Shown piece by piece: positions 10,681-21,051 of a stretch of 34,049 nucleotides of DNA; position 1 is the first letter of the stretch; the number at the start of each line of letters is the position of its first letter. The DNA comes from Protostelium mycophagum (lineage: Eukaryota > Evosea > Variosea > Protosteliida > Protosteliaceae). Position numbers and translations under genes: made by a program. The DNA is taken from the NCBI GenBank assembly GCA_002081555.1, contig MZNV01000862.1:1-34049 (forward strand), written 5' to 3'. A model generated the notes under the pieces. That model was not told the origin of the DNA and ran no database searches. It worked only from the letters and a program-made list of their open reading frames with translations.

Positions 10681-11073
10681 AATTCTCCAAAAGATCAAAA
10701 TTTATCCCAAAAAAGGAAGAAATTATGGGTCGTGAGTAAGCAGTAATTCCCTAACGCAGCCCGATCATCGGCTATTACCGTGGTATTACGCGATCTTAAT
10801 GCACCAACAATTCCTGAGGGAAGAGTGGAACACAGCCAAGGCCGCGACTCCTGGTAACTTAGATATTACCGTGGAGCTGTCCTGTGTTGGAGAGTCAGTG
10901 CTTCGCGCATATCGCAATGTATCGCGACTCGTTAAGGATCGCGGTTTCTTACCGGGTTTTTGCACAAGTTCCCGGTAGTTCCCGTGATCAGCCCAAGTAT
11001 TTCATTTGGATGAAGTACTTGGGCTGATGCTTTCTTTTCAATCCCACACAAAACAAACAACCAACAACAAAGA
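10681..11073. other. Intergenic region upstream of IFI6-like gene
   Basis: Contains GC-richer palindromic pieces (ATTACCGTGG, ACGCGATCTTAA, GGATCGCGG), the hairpin at 10987-11028 and a CA-rich leader. No coding frame seen. Confidence 0.6.
10987..11028. repeat. Near-perfect 42-nt hairpin
   Basis: Left arm ATCAGCCCAAGTA (10987-10999) and right arm TACTTGGGCTGAT (11016-11028) are perfectly complementary. After one mismatch, TTCAT pairs ATGAA around a TTGG loop. It lies 45 bp upstream of the next ATG, so it is probably in the promoter or 5' leader. Confidence 0.85.
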
Positions 11074-11611
11074 ATGAGAACAATACTCTTCCTGTACCTC
11101 TTAATATCCGTATCTGCCTCCTGCTGTGAAGAGGATGAAAGTACCACGTGCAAGTTGACAAAGTCTGTGGGGGTTGGCGCAGTCACCAGTGCAGGCACAG
11201 TCGTCACAGCAAAATTGGTCGCTTCAGCAGTTGGTTTTAAAGCAGCGGGCATCGCAGCCGGCTCTATGGCAGCAAGTGAGTTTATTCGTGGAACTGAAAT
11301 GATGCAGGCGTGCAGGCGTGATGGGTCCAACTACCGCGGCTGGGAGTATAGTTGCTATAGGCCAGACCGTTGGAGCTTCTGGCGGCTGGTACTGTGCTGG
11401 CTACACCAGCCCTTGCTGTCGGGATGTAAACTCTTCACTACTTTCTCAGAGTTTCAAACCCACAGTGAAACTCTTCCAGAATTGCTGTGATTTTTATTTG
11501 ACATCTTTCCAACCGCAATTGTTGGGCGGAAAAGCTGAGAGGGCTTTGTTTACGCCCAATACCATTAAAGATTGTAACGTTTTCCGGCCAAAGTGTAGAA
11601 TTCAGCGGTAG
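11074..11611 (+). CDS. Secreted IFI6/IFI27 (ISG12)-like protein
   Basis: Exons 11074-11275 and 11316-11611 give 165 aa. Residues 1-16 are a clean signal peptide (MRTILFLYLLISVSAS). Then come CCEED and a Gly/Ala/Ser-rich hydrophobic region, including GFKAAGIAAGSMAAS and then TTAAGSIVAIGQTVGA, which matches the pattern of the interferon-induced 6-16 family (AGIAAGS.AA...A.A.GGG). In animals these are small membrane-inserting proteins of mitochondria or ER with roles in cell death; the function in protists is unknown. A Cys-rich part (WYCAGYTSPCC) and a longer C-terminal extension follow, the last 70 residues without resemblance. The splice acceptor needs the second of two nearby AGs (11315) to keep frame. 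The leader is CA-rich. Confidence 0.65.
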
Positions 11612-11798
11612 TTCGATCACCGGTTCTCATGCACGTGTCCACAGCATAATCAACACGTTGCGCAACCGAGCTTCTCTGGTGAAGTGGAATTCTCAGCTTA
11701 CTCGAGCGTAACTTGCACTTCGCACAGCAATACAGCATTATCTTCTGCTTCCTTCTAACAACATCAACACAACGAACAAAACACGCACTCACAACGCA

Positions 11799-13322
11799 AT
11801 GAACACCTACCTCCTCTTTATCTTGGGTCTCTGCGCTGCATACGCAGCCATCGTAGTTCCCTCTGTCGACAACCAATGCCGATGCACCCTTTTCAATGAT
11901 CAATGCTGTACAAACGGATCCAGCTGCAGAGGTAACGCAATATCAACCAGGTGTTGCCCTGCTGGTTCTGCCTTCTGTGGTTGCAGCTCTAACCGTGCCG
12001 CATGCAGTGGTTATGTCTATGGTGAGGGCCAGTCAGACTCAGGCACCCCCGGTTACGACAACAATGGCGTTTGCTACAACGCCAACGCAAGTATGATATC
12101 GGAGGTGTCAATCTGACACTGACATATGACAGATGCCACTTGCCGTTACCAACCAGACGCTAATTTGTGGGTGGTCTGTCCCTCCACATATTCTCCGTGT
12201 GAGTCCAGAAGCTACTTCACTTGCTGTGACTCCACTTCTGTGTGCACCACAACCCAGTTTGACACCGTCCCCGTCTGTACGCCCAAAAGCAGCTCCTCAT
12301 TATGCCTGAAGGATAGCTATTGCCCCAGTAATCTGTGCGCCTGTAACGGAGCTTGCTATTCTGAGGATCAGTACTGTTGCCCCAACGGACAGCTCACTCA
12401 AAAGGCTTTCTGCAATGTCACCAGTACTACCAGCTCAACTTCATCCAGTAGCGCTGCGAGGTGAGATTTCATTTGGATTTCGTCCCTAAAAAGGCGCAGC
12501 ACTTCTACTCCCAGCACTACATCTACCCCCAGCACGACATCTACTTCTACATGCCAACGTGCGAGTTACTGCGACCCCACTCTATGCGCTTGCAACGAAG
12601 CTTGCTATTCTGAGGATCAGTACTGTTGCCCTAACGGCCAGCTCACCCAAAAGGCATTCTGCCCAACCACCAATCCCACTTCTACTTTAACCAGCAGCAG
12701 TACAATGTGATGTCCTTAACTCTTCTCAGTTTTAATCATCCACAGAAGTACTTCTCCGAGCACTACTACATCCACTTCTACATGCCAACGTGAGGGTTAC
12801 TGTGGCCCCACTCTGTGTGCTTGCAACGGAGCTTGCTATTCTGAGGATCAGTACTGTTGCCCTAACGGCCAACTCACCCAGAAGGCATTCTGCCCACCAA
12901 CCTCCACAAACCCCACCGGCTCCTCCATCACGCTGGTCAACAACTGCGCCAAGACGATCAACTTATGTTCCGCCTACAACGGGCCTCTCTTCAGTTTGGC
13001 CCCTAAGCAGAACGCCACTAATCAGCCCAGCGGACCTTATAATGAGTGCAGCAGTGTTCAGGCTGAAGGTATACCCTCGTTGTAGATCGCCAAACTGACA
13101 TCTCCAGTCACTTTAGACGGTTACAACAGCCGGACTTTCTACGACCTCTCTGAAGCGGCGTTCAAGCAAAACCAGGACCCCATCACCGTCTACACTTCTT
13201 ATCCTTCTGGACGCACCATCAGCTGTACCACGAGCCCTTGCGCAGACGCGACTCAGAGTGGACAGACTCCAAAGGTGTACAGTGTTCCCGGACCGGTCGA
13301 AGTCTTCATCCAGTGGTGTTAG
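11799..13322 (+). CDS. Secreted modular Cys-rich protein with three exon-encoded repeats
   Basis: Exons 11799-12090, 12133-12460, 12494-12706, 12746-13068, 13117-13322 give 453 aa. A signal peptide occupies residues 1-17. An N-terminal Cys-rich domain (CRCTLFNDQCC, RCCPAGSAFCGC) is followed by a second one, then three near-identical modules of the form CACNGACYSEDQYCCPNG plus QLTQKAFC at nucleotides about 12332-12412, 12582-12662 and 12812-12892. The modules are joined by Ser/Thr-rich linkers likely to be O-glycosylated. The last about 115 residues start SITLVNNCAKTINLC and end QWC, loosely like the opening of thaumatin-type domains, but this is not certain. The product looks like a cell-surface, cyst-wall or spore-coat protein. 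AATAAA lies just after the TAG stop. Confidence 0.8.
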
Positions 13323-13422
13323 ACACATCAATAAATCACATTGTCTTACATGGAATTGTGCTTGACCTCCATTCACCTCTCAAATAACATTACAGTGAAA
13401 AATGGTCAAGAAATAAGTTGTT

Positions 13423-15006
13423 TTATTTGCTAAGAAGTGCAGTCCGTTCGTTCCTCTCGTTGAGGTCTTCTGATATCTCTCTGTGATGGTCCTCCCCTCT
13501 GACTCTGTCTATAAACTTGTTCGTCTGCACATCTCATTAATCCTTCAAACTCCAAAGGAATCTCTCACCTTGCTGCCGGCATGAGGACCCAGACCCTTCT
13601 CGATCTTGTCCTGAAAATGGATTAGGATGATTGATTCTTCGAATGGCCGCACCTGTGCGTCATTGATGTGGTCCTCAGTGAAGAGATGAACTCTGTACGG
13701 AAGGAATTCCTTGTATCTGGAATTAAGAATGGACCAGAGTCCAAAGATGATCAGCAAGATCCCGTCAAAGATGAGGAGGATCATGCCCTCGCGTGTCTCC
13801 TTTAATTGGGCCAGGGCGGAACCAAAACCGGTCTTATTGTTGACCTGAGATATAATGAGATGTCTTGATATGACATCACAACATGAGGTTTAATTGTTGC
13901 CAAATTTCGAAACATTTTACAAACATTAAAAAATTAAAATTAAAATCCCGAGTCGCTGAACAAACAAACCCGACCAAGTCCAAGATATCATGATACGATA
14001 TCATAAATCATTTCATGACATCTTACCTCTCTACTCCAAGCGCATCGGATGAATAACACGGCCAAAAGCCAGAACAAAATGATTCTACCCGGGATGCCTA
14101 AATAACCGGTCGTATACAACGCCCACTTGAATACAGGCCAGTCCCTCTGTACTCTCCTTCTGTCTATGAAATCCTGCGATATCTCAGCGAAATTTCGTTG
14201 AAATTCCGAAGAAATATCACGTTACGTATGGTGCCACGGATGAGCTGTGCGGCCCAACTGAACGCGACGGAGGCTAAGAGTATCGATATGACGGATAACA
14301 GAACCTGAAGAGATGAGTCCTGATGAAGACATGCAAAAATAAACACCTTTCCCCACATGTATTGGGACAAGAAACCTGCAAAATTGAAGCTGCTCTCTAT
14401 ATGTGTCAGTTGTATTAAGATGAAGCTGGTGTGACAAATGTCGCAGCAAAGCCGCGTTAATTCATTTATTTATTTTTAAAATATAGAGTTCGTGCTGACC
14501 TTGTCTGTGTCCGTTGATGAGGGTGTATATGTTGGAGAATGCAAAAGCTGCATAGAACATGGAAGAAGCGGCGGGCACGATGAAACCATTAATGATCCTC
14601 TTCCAACCCTTGTCGTTTCGTGTGACTCTGATGCCATAAAGGAACTCAAAAACTCTCCATGAGAAATAACAGAGCACACCGATTGTCGCCACAACTAATA
14701 CACCCCTCCCTACATTCTGTGCGACGACTGTATATACGTCAGTTTTGGAAAATTGAATGATGCTGTAGTCTCACTATCTAAAGCGCCGCTCTGTGATTGA
14801 GGCCCGAATTGATTATCAACAGCTGATGAGATGGCGACGCCCTGATGTGATCAGAAGATAAAAACGTGACTGAGGCGTACTCCAACACAAGCCCACACAA
14901 AACCTCTGGCGATGAAGCCCAACCTCCCTAATTTCACACCGATGGCATCCGTCCACTCATTATGCCTCTTTATCAGAGGCAACCACTTTTTCTTTTCGTC
15001 GCTCAT
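13423..15006 (-). CDS. DUF1206-type multispan membrane protein
   Basis: Exons on the minus strand: 15006..14881, 14841..14775, 14727..14500, 14375..14221, 14173..14027, 13844..13653, 13610..13569, 13524..13423, giving 352 aa; all phases agree. The sequence has repeated units of the type GR.GFIARG.VWACVGG..ISSA....G....GALDIVA.NVGRGVL....GVLCYFSWR, with later units QYMWGKVFIFA and YLGIPGRIILFWLLAVLFIRCAWSRE. This matches the pattern of DUF1206 (two-helix repeats, known mainly from bacteria and algae), so about six to eight membrane helices are expected. The C-terminal about 60 residues are hydrophilic (EDHHREISEDLNERNE) and probably cytosolic. Function of the family is unknown. The gene is convergent with the Cys-rich secreted protein. 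Confidence 0.7.
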
Positions 15007-15164
15007 GTCTTCGTGTGTATGTGATGTCGTCGTGTAATTATTAGTTCAGAATGCTTTGTGAAAGTCGCCGAGAATTCTGAGTCGCATCTTCTTCGCATTG
15101 CTTCCTGACATTCGCAGACCGTTTTTCATTGCTGGAAAACCGACAGATCAAGGCCGAACTCGAC

Positions 15165-18100
15165 ATGCCTAAAGTAAGGATTCATCGAGTTTGTTTCTGA
15201 TCGAGTCCACTAAAGTGATGTCTAGGTTGTTGTCCGTGTATACACGGTAGATGGTCAATTCAAAACAATTGTGCTGGATTCCTTTGTGCCAGCGTCAGAG
15301 GTCAGAGATATGATAGAAGAAAAGGTCAAATCCACCTCTACAGCCTCTTTTGACGATCATTATCTCTTCAAATCTCTTGATCACGGTAGAGGTAAATCGA
15401 ACATCATCATTTCTCGTCTCATTTAGTGCAGAGATTATCGAGCTCGAGGAGGATGACATGCCTTATACCATTGCCCAATCATGGAGTTCTGGCCCCGAAG
15501 ATGCCAATCGTTTTCTTTTCAAAAAGCCCGGTGATCCACTCAAGGTTCGGGTACGTCAGAATGAACATTTTCTCATCGCTATACAGAAGGGACTCTCTGG
15601 TTTCGAGAAATACACAAAAAAATCAGAAGTGGCCAGAACCACAGAGAGACCGAAGAAGCAGCCCCTTTCGAACTCCTCCAGTCTTGATCAGTCTAAATCG
15701 AGCTCTTTTGATTCGGAACAACAAGGGTATGCCCCACCCAAACCTCTATCCCCAAGAGATTACGGTATATACTCGTCATCCTTCTACATCATCTATTTCC
15801 AAGCTTTGCTAAGGCACATGTATCCTCTAAAGCTATATTGTCTGATCATGAGCTCCAGGTTCTTGAATAAATTTACTCTGATGATCTCTCAGGAACACAA
15901 GCTGAAACACAGCCACAGCCCGCTATGACGTCACCACCCAGCGGTAGAGCTATGGGAGGTGTCCCAATGCCTGGGTTTGGCCCAGGTGGTATGGGAATTG
16001 CTGGTGGTATGGACAACAACGCCCTCCAAGATAAGGTGAATATTCGTGGATTTTTCGTTTCATTTTTTTGAAACGTTGTAGATCAAGAATATGAGACAGC
16101 AACAGAATGCTCAGATCGAGGTATTATTTCATTTATATTTTAGATTAAAATGTTTTACAATTTTGAAGAATTCTTTGTCAAAAAGAATCTCAAGATTTTC
16201 AGTCCGTAAAAGCGTGGGTCAACACGCACCTCTCCTCTAGAGGAGTATCTGTACAAGATCTGTCATCAGATCTGAGAGATGGGATCTTCATGTCCATGCT
16301 CGTGGAGAATCTCACGTCAAAGCCGATGAAATATCAAGCAGATCCCAGGACAGAGATGCAGATGAGGGATAATCTACAAGCTTGTTTTTTGGCTTTGGAA
16401 AACGCCGGCGTGAAGGCTACTGGTGTCGGTCCTGACGGTACGTGTTTTTTTGCTGTTGTTAAGGCGCTGCTACGCGGTTATTAACGTGATTAACGGATAT
16501 TCGTTCATGGATATTCGTTCTTTCTTATTCGAAGAATTGAACTTGGACCATCGCTCCTCTGAAATTTGAAACAGATTTTTTGGCGGGAAACACAAAGGCC
16601 ATGCTGGGATATTTCTTATTGATTATAAAGAGGTTCAAGACAGAGGGCACAACCGGCAGAAGAGCGTCTATCAAGTTTGGAGAGGCACTCACCGCTGCTG
16701 GCCCAGCCTTCACCGCCGGTGCAAATTCGCCTCAACAAACGAGTAGGTTTCATATGACAAAATAATACCAAAATCATTGTTCTATTTGTGGCTCAGATTC
16801 TTCATGATAGCTTGTCTGGAAATCTTATCACATTAATTTAATTTATTTTGGGACATTATTGATGGGATTAGGGAGAGTGGCACCTGTCAAAGCGTCCCCT
16901 CCCACCTCCCGTCCCACTCCTGCTCCCGCCGTCCCTGGGCCATCGGGTAGACCACCCCCACCCCCTGCCAAATCTTCCTTCCCTCCCACCAAATCCTCCC
17001 TCCCCCCCTCAAACAATCCCCCCAAACCCAACCCCCCACCGGGACGACCCACCCCTGGGGGTCCACCACCCAATGTCAGAGCACCCCCAGTTCCCACAGG
17101 AAGGGGCATAACCCCCCCTCCCCCCGCTGTGCCAAGAAATCCCACGAATGTGTCACCGGCGACATTAAGATCCGCACCCATTCCCCCTGCCGGCAGGGGA
17201 ACCCCACCACCCCGTAAGTGTCGGCTATTGAACGTCGACATTATACATCCCTAACAAAATACTATAACATATTTAATATGTAAGATCGGTATTTTGACAA
17301 AGAACAGCCGCAGGAAAGCCACCAGGATGGAAGCCACCTCCACCAGTTAAGAATAGCAGTGTCAACCCACCAAGACCCTCACCCCCCACCGCCCCCGCTG
17401 TCCCGGTCTACACACCGCCAGTTGTACAACCAGAGGTGAAGCAACAAGTTTTTATGTCAAAAAATTCGATCAATTTTTCTGAAGCATTCAGGAACCCGTC
17501 GAAGAGACATATTCCGACCCAGAGTGAGTCAACATGTCACTTTGACATGTCAAAGTGTCACTTCAAATGTCAGATTTACTGACGTGATACAGATTTGGGA
17601 ACGCGTCCCTCCCGCCACCGGAGGCTGAATATTCCCAGGATAATTACGCAGAGACCAACATTGAAGAGGAATGGCCCGAAACTCCGGCAGAATGGCTGAC
17701 TACAACTGAATCTACAACTACGGATAATTACACGGATAATTATGCGGATAATTACACAACGGATAATTATGCAACGGATAATTACGCAACGGATCGTTAT
17801 GAGGAGAACTACAACGAGACCCAACCCGAGGTTACTGGGAATGACGAAACTCCGGTTGCGGAGGAAAGCTATGACTGGGAGGTGAGTCTCGTTTCAATTT
17901 CAACTCTTGTTTTTAAATTTTAAACACAAAAACGAGCGGGAAAAGATGTCGTCGGATTCGTTCATTGAAAATCACCCATCTTTTAATTTCTTTTAAATTA
18001 AAAATTCGCCAAAAAAACAAAAATTCCCGATATTTTATTTTCAAGATTATTTGACGCACTACAACTCGCCATAACGGATTACTGAGCCATAAAGGAACCA

Positions 18101-18196
18101 AAGGCGGACGATGAAATTGAACTTCTGGACACTTTTAACGAGCTGGAAGACATGCTCACCGAGATGGCCAATGACCTTGGCGTATTCACCATTTAA
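15165..18196 (+). CDS. Ubiquitin-like/RA + calponin-homology + proline-rich protein
   Basis: Twelve exons: 15165-15173, 15226-15391, 15432-15764, 15893-16035, 16082-16120, 16203-16437, 16575-16742, 16872-17213, 17308-17435, 17492-17523, 17593-17881, 18095-18196, giving 661 aa. Residues about 4-125 resemble a FERM F1 or Ras-association fold (VVVRVYTVDGQFKTIVLDS, then RFLFKKPGD). A Gly/Met-rich hinge and short coil follow. Residues about 231-345 are a single CH domain (AWVNTHL, DLRDGIFM..LVENL, NLQACFLALENAGVK, GNTKAMLGYFLLII). Then come a long PPPP-rich region, likely an SH3/WW/profilin ligand, a tandem DNY repeat and an acidic helix (ELLDTFNELEDMLTEM). Probable role: an actin-linked scaffold downstream of a small GTPase, by domain inference only. 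The stop TAA is part of TAATAAA. Intron 5 ends in CGTTGTAG. Confidence 0.75.
17728..17800 (+). repeat. In-frame GGATAATTA tandem repeat
   Basis: Six units of ACGGATAATTAYGC-like sequence, the last degenerate, encoding TDNY/ADNY/ATDNY repeats inside the CH-domain gene. Confidence 0.8.
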
Positions 18197-18408
18197 TAAA
18201 CACGGTAGCATCTACGTTTACTACCGCGATCTTAACGTGCTTTGGAAGCGAGTCAGTGGAGAACAGATCTGTCAATAATTTTGAAATATTTTGCTCAGAA
18301 AAATTAAATAAATTTTTAATTCTGAATAAAAACACAGCACCAAAACCCTAAACCCACAGAAAAGCAAGTCTACAACGACCATCTTTCTTGGCACTGATGT
18401 GATCTCGA

Positions 18409-19939
18409 ATGAGCACTCAAATACCACAAAAGAGGAAAGGCAGAGGTAAAGAGAGCACGGATAAAATACCAGACAAGATGTTACATAGAGATGCACAAAT
18501 ACCGATGATGCACGTTACGATACGGTGGCTGGAGCACCATCCTGTGAGTTGGTTACTTCCTTTAGGTATCATATCAATATCATCTGTTTAAACCTGACAC
18601 ACAATACGTGCCACCACCGCCAAATCTGTTAATCTGTGCAAGGTATCATTGTGGCAGTTGTAACTATCCTAATTGTGGTCATATCAACTGCCATCAGTCA
18701 AGGTGAACATTTATCACAAAATCATGTGGTGATCACCGCATTCTGATTTCTAATTCGGTCAGGAAGTTTTATTCCGACTGATATTTCTGTGTATGGAGCA
18801 CGTTATCCACAGTCGATCCTCTTTGGAGTCGGTCTCACTTTGACCAGCATCATTCTCGTCTTAGGGACATTCCTCCGCTACATCCAGATCAAGTGTGAAA
18901 CATATCAACAACGATATGATCCGTCTCACAATTGGCAGATGGAATCTACAAACCATCAGAGAATCAGAGTTGCTAACGCCAGAGCAGAGGGAGACCATCG
19001 AGACCAGGTGGAATCATTTTCTCATCTTCTTCACTTTCAGAATTCATGGACAAAATTTATGATTGGACTCGATCTTTCCTTTTGTTCGTGCTGGTGTTAA
19101 TACATCAGCGAATATTTTTATTTTTTTAAACGTTTCAGATGGCAAAGTCTGTTGCGACTCAATTTATGGATGGCAAGGTTCAACGTGTTTGGTTCTTTAT
19201 TCCTCTCATTATTGTCCATTGTCTCCTTGCGCATGTCACAACCAGTCCACAGCATCTTCGCGCTCATCTTCTTCGCCATCACTATCGGCTTTGAGCTGTC
19301 TCATTCTGTACTGTACAGAGTCATCGTGAGGTTCTCGAATGCATTACCACGAAAAGGTGATGATATCGATGATCTTCCATCTGATCATATGTTGATTTCA
19401 ACAGGTCTCTCAAGAGTGTCTTTGAACCACAGATGGAACAAGTACTGTCTATATTGGTATGTCGTATGCAATGTAGGAACATTACTTGGATTCCTCGGCT
19501 GGACATTGTGGCCGGTGATCGCTTGTGAGAGGGAGGTGAGATGTACTTTCAGATGGCCAGCAAGTGTCAGCCAGATGACGGCCGTATTCTTCATCCTTTT
19601 ATATTATATCCCGTTTGGTGCCGAACTGTTTGGTAAGATGTCGGATGGGATCACGACTGAGATGCAAAGGTGTGACTTTTGGTGATATGCACAGACATTG
19701 GTGCGGAATTCCAGAGACTCCGAGAAGCAGCGAGAATCAAACTCTCATCACACGTGAAGGTCTACAATAAATGTATATACGTCTTTGGCTTTCTTTCAAT
19801 TTTGGCATTTTTACAATTTAGTATCGACTTCAAAACTTGGCAACAAGCACGTGTTGGATGCAAAAAAAATCCGGACGCAAAAAGTGACATGTCGATCACT
19901 CCAAGTCTCAATGTACAGAGACTTTTTTGTCCAAAATAA
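18409..19939 (+). CDS. Frag1/DRAM/Sfk1-like multispan membrane protein
   Basis: Exons 18409-18565, 18643-18702, 18763-19087, 19139-19356, 19405-19632, 19695-19939 give 410 aa. A basic N-terminal tail precedes a helix (HPVSWLLPLGIIVAVVTIL), then a luminal-type loop with FIPTDISVYGARYP, a short motif arrangement typical of the Frag1/DRAM/PGAP2 superfamily, then helices around SILFGVGLTLTSIILVLG, VFGSLFLSLLSIVSL, IFALIFFAITIGF, WYVVCNVGTLLGF, AVFFILLYYIPFG and VFGFLSILAFLQF. Members act in GPI-anchor remodelling, autophagy or plasma-membrane lipid control; which one applies here is unknown. The join 19087/19139 is chosen to hold frame and is the weakest. The 48-nt piece 19357-19404 is also open and may be retained. 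The TAA stop overlaps AATAAA. Confidence 0.65.
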
Positions 19940-20193
19940 ACTCTAGTACACTATTGTGTCCACTCACATTTCATTTTGGTTGACGGGAATTTTCACGAAA
20001 TATTGATGAAATTTTCGTGGAATTTCTTTTGAAATTTCTCTGAATTGATTTCGACTGGTGGCAGTAAACATTCTTCTGAATCTTCTAATGCAACAACATA
20101 AATTATATTTTAATCATTGGTGATCAACCCTTCAACGACGAATGCGTCTCGTCTTATAAAATGTGTTTGTCTTGATTAAAAGAGATATCATGG
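19940..20193. other. Intergenic, GAAATTTC palindromes
   Basis: 19985-20045 carries several overlapping GAAATTT/AAATTTC palindromes. No gene seen. Confidence 0.5.
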
Positions 20194-20457
20194 ATGAAAA
20201 GAGGAGATAAAGATTGGACCTGTCAAAGAAACTTTATCAAATGCAGATCTCACGCCACGTGCAGATCCAGGGTTAAGATCTTGAAAGATGAGATCTACCC
20301 CATCTTCCTTCCGAATTATTGCAAGTCTGAATATCTGAATGGAATTTGCATAGCCAGAAAAATGGCCAAAAACAAATTGTTGCGTCCACAATTAAAACAA
20401 TTCACGATCTCTCAAGCGTCAGACCTCAATTTTTTAAATCTATGGTCAGGAGGTTGA
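20194..20457 (+). CDS. Doubtful 87-codon open frame
   Basis: Open frame with several Cys (DWTCQRNFIKC, ATCRSR) and no recognisable domain, splice support or neighbours of related function. It fills part of a 760-bp gap between the Frag1-like gene and tRNA-Val. It may be an exon of an unidentified gene or chance. Confidence 0.2.
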   Translation: MKRGDKDWTCQRNFIKCRSHATCRSRVKILKDEIYPIFLPNYCKSEYLNGICIARKMAKNKLLRPQLKQFTISQASDLNFLNLWSGG

Positions 20458-20691
20458 AAGCATTCCACCAAAATCATAGTTGTACAACAGATTGAACAAT
20501 CTTTGAATATTTTTGTCGAAAATGAAATATTGCGGTGCAAAAGCATGAAAAGGACGGTTTGGTCAAATAAAAATTGGTGCAAAAATAAAAAATATTCGAG
20601 TAAAGTACCTCGGTCCATAAAATTGGAATTAGCACACATCTGGTGTCTCCTTTTTGAGGGCGAAATGGCAAAAATTAGTGCCCAAAGAGGT

Positions 20692-20695
20692 AAAA
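20692..20695 (-). terminator. Pol III T4 terminator of tRNA-Val
   Basis: Four T on the minus strand, three bases past the 3' end of the tRNA (AAAA at 20692-20695 on the plus strand). Confidence 0.6.
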
Positions 20696-20698
20696 GTA

Positions 20699-20772
20699 TG
20701 GTTTCGCCCGGGATCGAACCGGGGACCCTATGCGTGTTAGGCATATGTGATAACCAACTACACCACGAAACC
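20699..20772 (-). tRNA. tRNA-Val (AAC)
   Basis: The reverse complement folds into a full cloverleaf. The acceptor stem GGTTTCG/CGAAACC has discriminator A. The anticodon stem TATGC/GCATA carries loop CTAACAC with anticodon AAC (valine, GUU/GUC/GUA by A34 modification to inosine). The T arm is CCCGG-TTCGATC-CCGGG. No intron and no encoded CCA. The D-arm sequence GTGTAGTTGGTTATCAC closely follows eukaryotic tRNA-Val. Confidence 0.95.
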
Positions 20773-21051
20773 AGTTGTAGAGCCACATGGACTTACGTAC
20801 TAAAAAAAAATTTTGTTATGGACCGAGGGGTCCGTCCCCTGCACGGTACATTGATCGGGAAAGGCTCGCTGAGGTCCGTTCTGGTGCAGACATGCACCAC
20901 CAACACCAATGGGTATCGATAAGGTCGGTTTATCTCCTAAAGATTTTATTAGTGTGCGGGATACTGTGATCTAATACCGAGATGAATATTTAACGTTGAA
21001 TGGGGATAACAAACCTTAAAACCATGGGCACATGGTATGATTGAAGGATGA

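Noticed and set aside
16843-17241. Gly-rich open frame on the minus strand
   Set aside because: It is the antisense of the proline-rich exon of the CH-domain gene; GGG codons mirror CCC.
20503-20922. 139-codon open frame across the tRNA
   Set aside because: It reads through tRNA-Val on the opposite strand; composition shows no protein signature.
20819-20930. Possible second Pol III RNA beside the tRNA
   Set aside because: Only a 5-bp GGACC/GGTCC hairpin was seen, with no A/B boxes or conserved RNA fold.
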